A stretch of DNA of 6,493 nt, from the NCBI GenBank assembly GCA_035642125.1, contig DASQSZ010000220.1:1-6493 (forward strand), written 5' to 3'. Position numbers and translations under genes: made by a program. Numbering within the stretch: the stretch's first letter is position 1; each line of letters begins with the position of its first letter. Positions 5,919 to 6,493 of this stretch are shown in pieces. The notes below the pieces were generated by a model, which saw only the letters and a program-made list of their open reading frames with translations, searched no databases and was not told the DNA's origin. Origin of the DNA: CALAED01 sp937891035 (GTDB lineage Bacteria > Actinomycetota > Actinomycetes > Streptosporangiales > Streptosporangiaceae).

Positions 5919-5930
5919 CCGCCGCTAGCC
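5913..5930. repeat. direct repeat CGCTAGCC carrying both convergent stop codons
   Basis: CGCTAGCC occurs at 5913-5920 and 5923-5930. Its GCTAGC core is palindromic. The first copy supplies TAG for the plus-strand asparaginase (5916-5918), and the second supplies TAG on the minus strand for sbcC (5925-5927). Only 6 bp separate the genes, so no intrinsic terminator fits between them. Confidence 0.7.
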
Positions 5931-6493
5931 GGCCACCTCGAGGTGGGAACCGGTGCGGGTCTTGCGGACGTGCAGCTGAGCGGGGATGCGGGCGCGCAGT
6001 TCGGCGACGTGACTGACGATCCCGACGGCGCGGCCGCCGTCGCGCAGGCCGTCGAGCACGTCCATCACCTCGTCCAGGGTCTCGTCGTCGAGTGAGCCGA
6101 ACCCCTCATCCACGAAGAGGGTGCCGATCTCGGTGCCGCCGGCCTCGACGGTGACCACATCGGCCAGCCCGAGCGCCAGGCTGAGCGAGGTGATGAACGA
6201 CTCGCCGCCGGACAGCGTCACCGGGTCGCGTTCCTGTCCCGTCCACGCGTCGACGACCCGCAGGCCGAGCCCGCCGCTGCCGCCCCTGCGGTCGCCGGCC
6301 GCCCGGTCGACGGTGTGCACCAGCGCGTAGCGGCCGGCCGACATGCGCGCCAGCCGTTCGTTGGCGGCGGCCACGACCTGTTCGAGACGGGCGGCCAGTA
6401 CGTAGGCCGACAGCCGCATACTGAGCCGGTTGGCGCCTGGCTGGCCGGTCGCGAGTGCGGCCAGCCGGGCCGCGACGGCGTGGCGGTCGGCCG
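5925..6493 (-). CDS. sbcC: SbcC (Rad50-like) exonuclease ATPase subunit, C-terminal part (5' end outside window)
   Basis: The frame is open from the window edge to TAG at 5927-5925, giving about 189 residues of the C-terminal ATPase lobe. Family markers appear in order: GANRLSMRLSAYVLAARLEQV, AANERLARMSAGRYAL, the ABC signature LSGGESF (about 6215-6195), Walker B with catalytic Glu in GTLFVDEGFGSLD (about 6122-6084), the D-loop at SLDDETLD, and the H-loop His in IVSHV. SbcC pairs with the SbcD nuclease. The complex opens hairpins and processes DNA double-strand breaks in an ATP-dependent way in the cytoplasm. The N-terminal Walker A lobe, coiled coils and zinc hook lie outside the window. An sbcD partner would be expected just upstream of sbcC, beyond the right edge. 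All motifs in view are intact. The gene converges with the asparaginase gene. Confidence 0.95.
   Translation of the reverse strand, partial: ADRHAVAARLAALATGQPGANRLSMRLSAYVLAARLEQVVAAANERLARMSAGRYALVHTVDRAAGDRRGGSGGLGLRVVDAWTGQERDPVTLSGGESFITSLSLALGLADVVTVEAGGTEIGTLFVDEGFGSLDDETLDEVMDVLDGLRDGGRAVGIVSHVAELRARIPAQLHVRKTRTGSHLEVAG

Overview
The window is very GC-rich and its genes use G or C at almost every third codon position. Several genes start with GTG or TTG behind strong Shine-Dalgarno sequences, and the protein families present are typical of Actinomycetota. I read it as chromosomal DNA of a high-GC actinobacterium. The genus cannot be named from the sequence alone. I found no tRNA, rRNA, CRISPR array, transposase or phage gene.

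Layout from left to right. (1) Bases 1-1571 (+) hold the 3' part of a glucoamylase/glucodextranase-type GH15 enzyme: the end of the catalytic domain, including the candidate catalytic base, then an Ig-like domain and a glucodextranase-type C-terminal domain. (2) Bases 1631-1951 (+) hold a stand-alone GroES-like co-chaperonin with no GroEL beside it. (3) A 79-bp convergent gap carries a 10-bp tandem repeat and a hairpin. (4) Bases 2031-2840 (-) hold a two-domain VOC (glyoxalase-like) protein. Upstream of it lies a 169-bp regulatory-looking gap with a perfect 7-bp inverted repeat next to the ribosome binding site, a longer interrupted palindrome and an AT-rich island. (5) Bases 3010-4335 (-) hold a fold-type I PLP-dependent enzyme of SelA-like/aminotransferase V-like type with two competing well-formed start sites. 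(6) Bases 4350-4812 (+) hold a decayed remnant: the C-terminal end of a secreted-type beta-sandwich protein, truncated at its 5' end and broken by a single-base frameshift. (7) Bases 4854-5918 (+) hold an exported (Tat signal) isoaspartyl peptidase/L-asparaginase of the Ntn-hydrolase superfamily. (8) Bases 5925-6493 (-) hold the 3' end of sbcC, the SMC-like DNA repair ATPase.

The genes do not form one pathway. Two are probably extracellular catabolic enzymes (GH15 and asparaginase), two are stress or housekeeping functions (GroES-like, SbcC), and two are enzymes of unknown substrate (VOC, PLP). Gene directions alternate, so the window looks like a patchwork of short transcription units. The pseudogene suggests local rearrangement. 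I see no convincing new multi-gene system. The items most worth checking are the PLP enzyme of unknown substrate, the orphan co-chaperonin, the pseudogene junction and the operator-like repeats upstream of the VOC gene.
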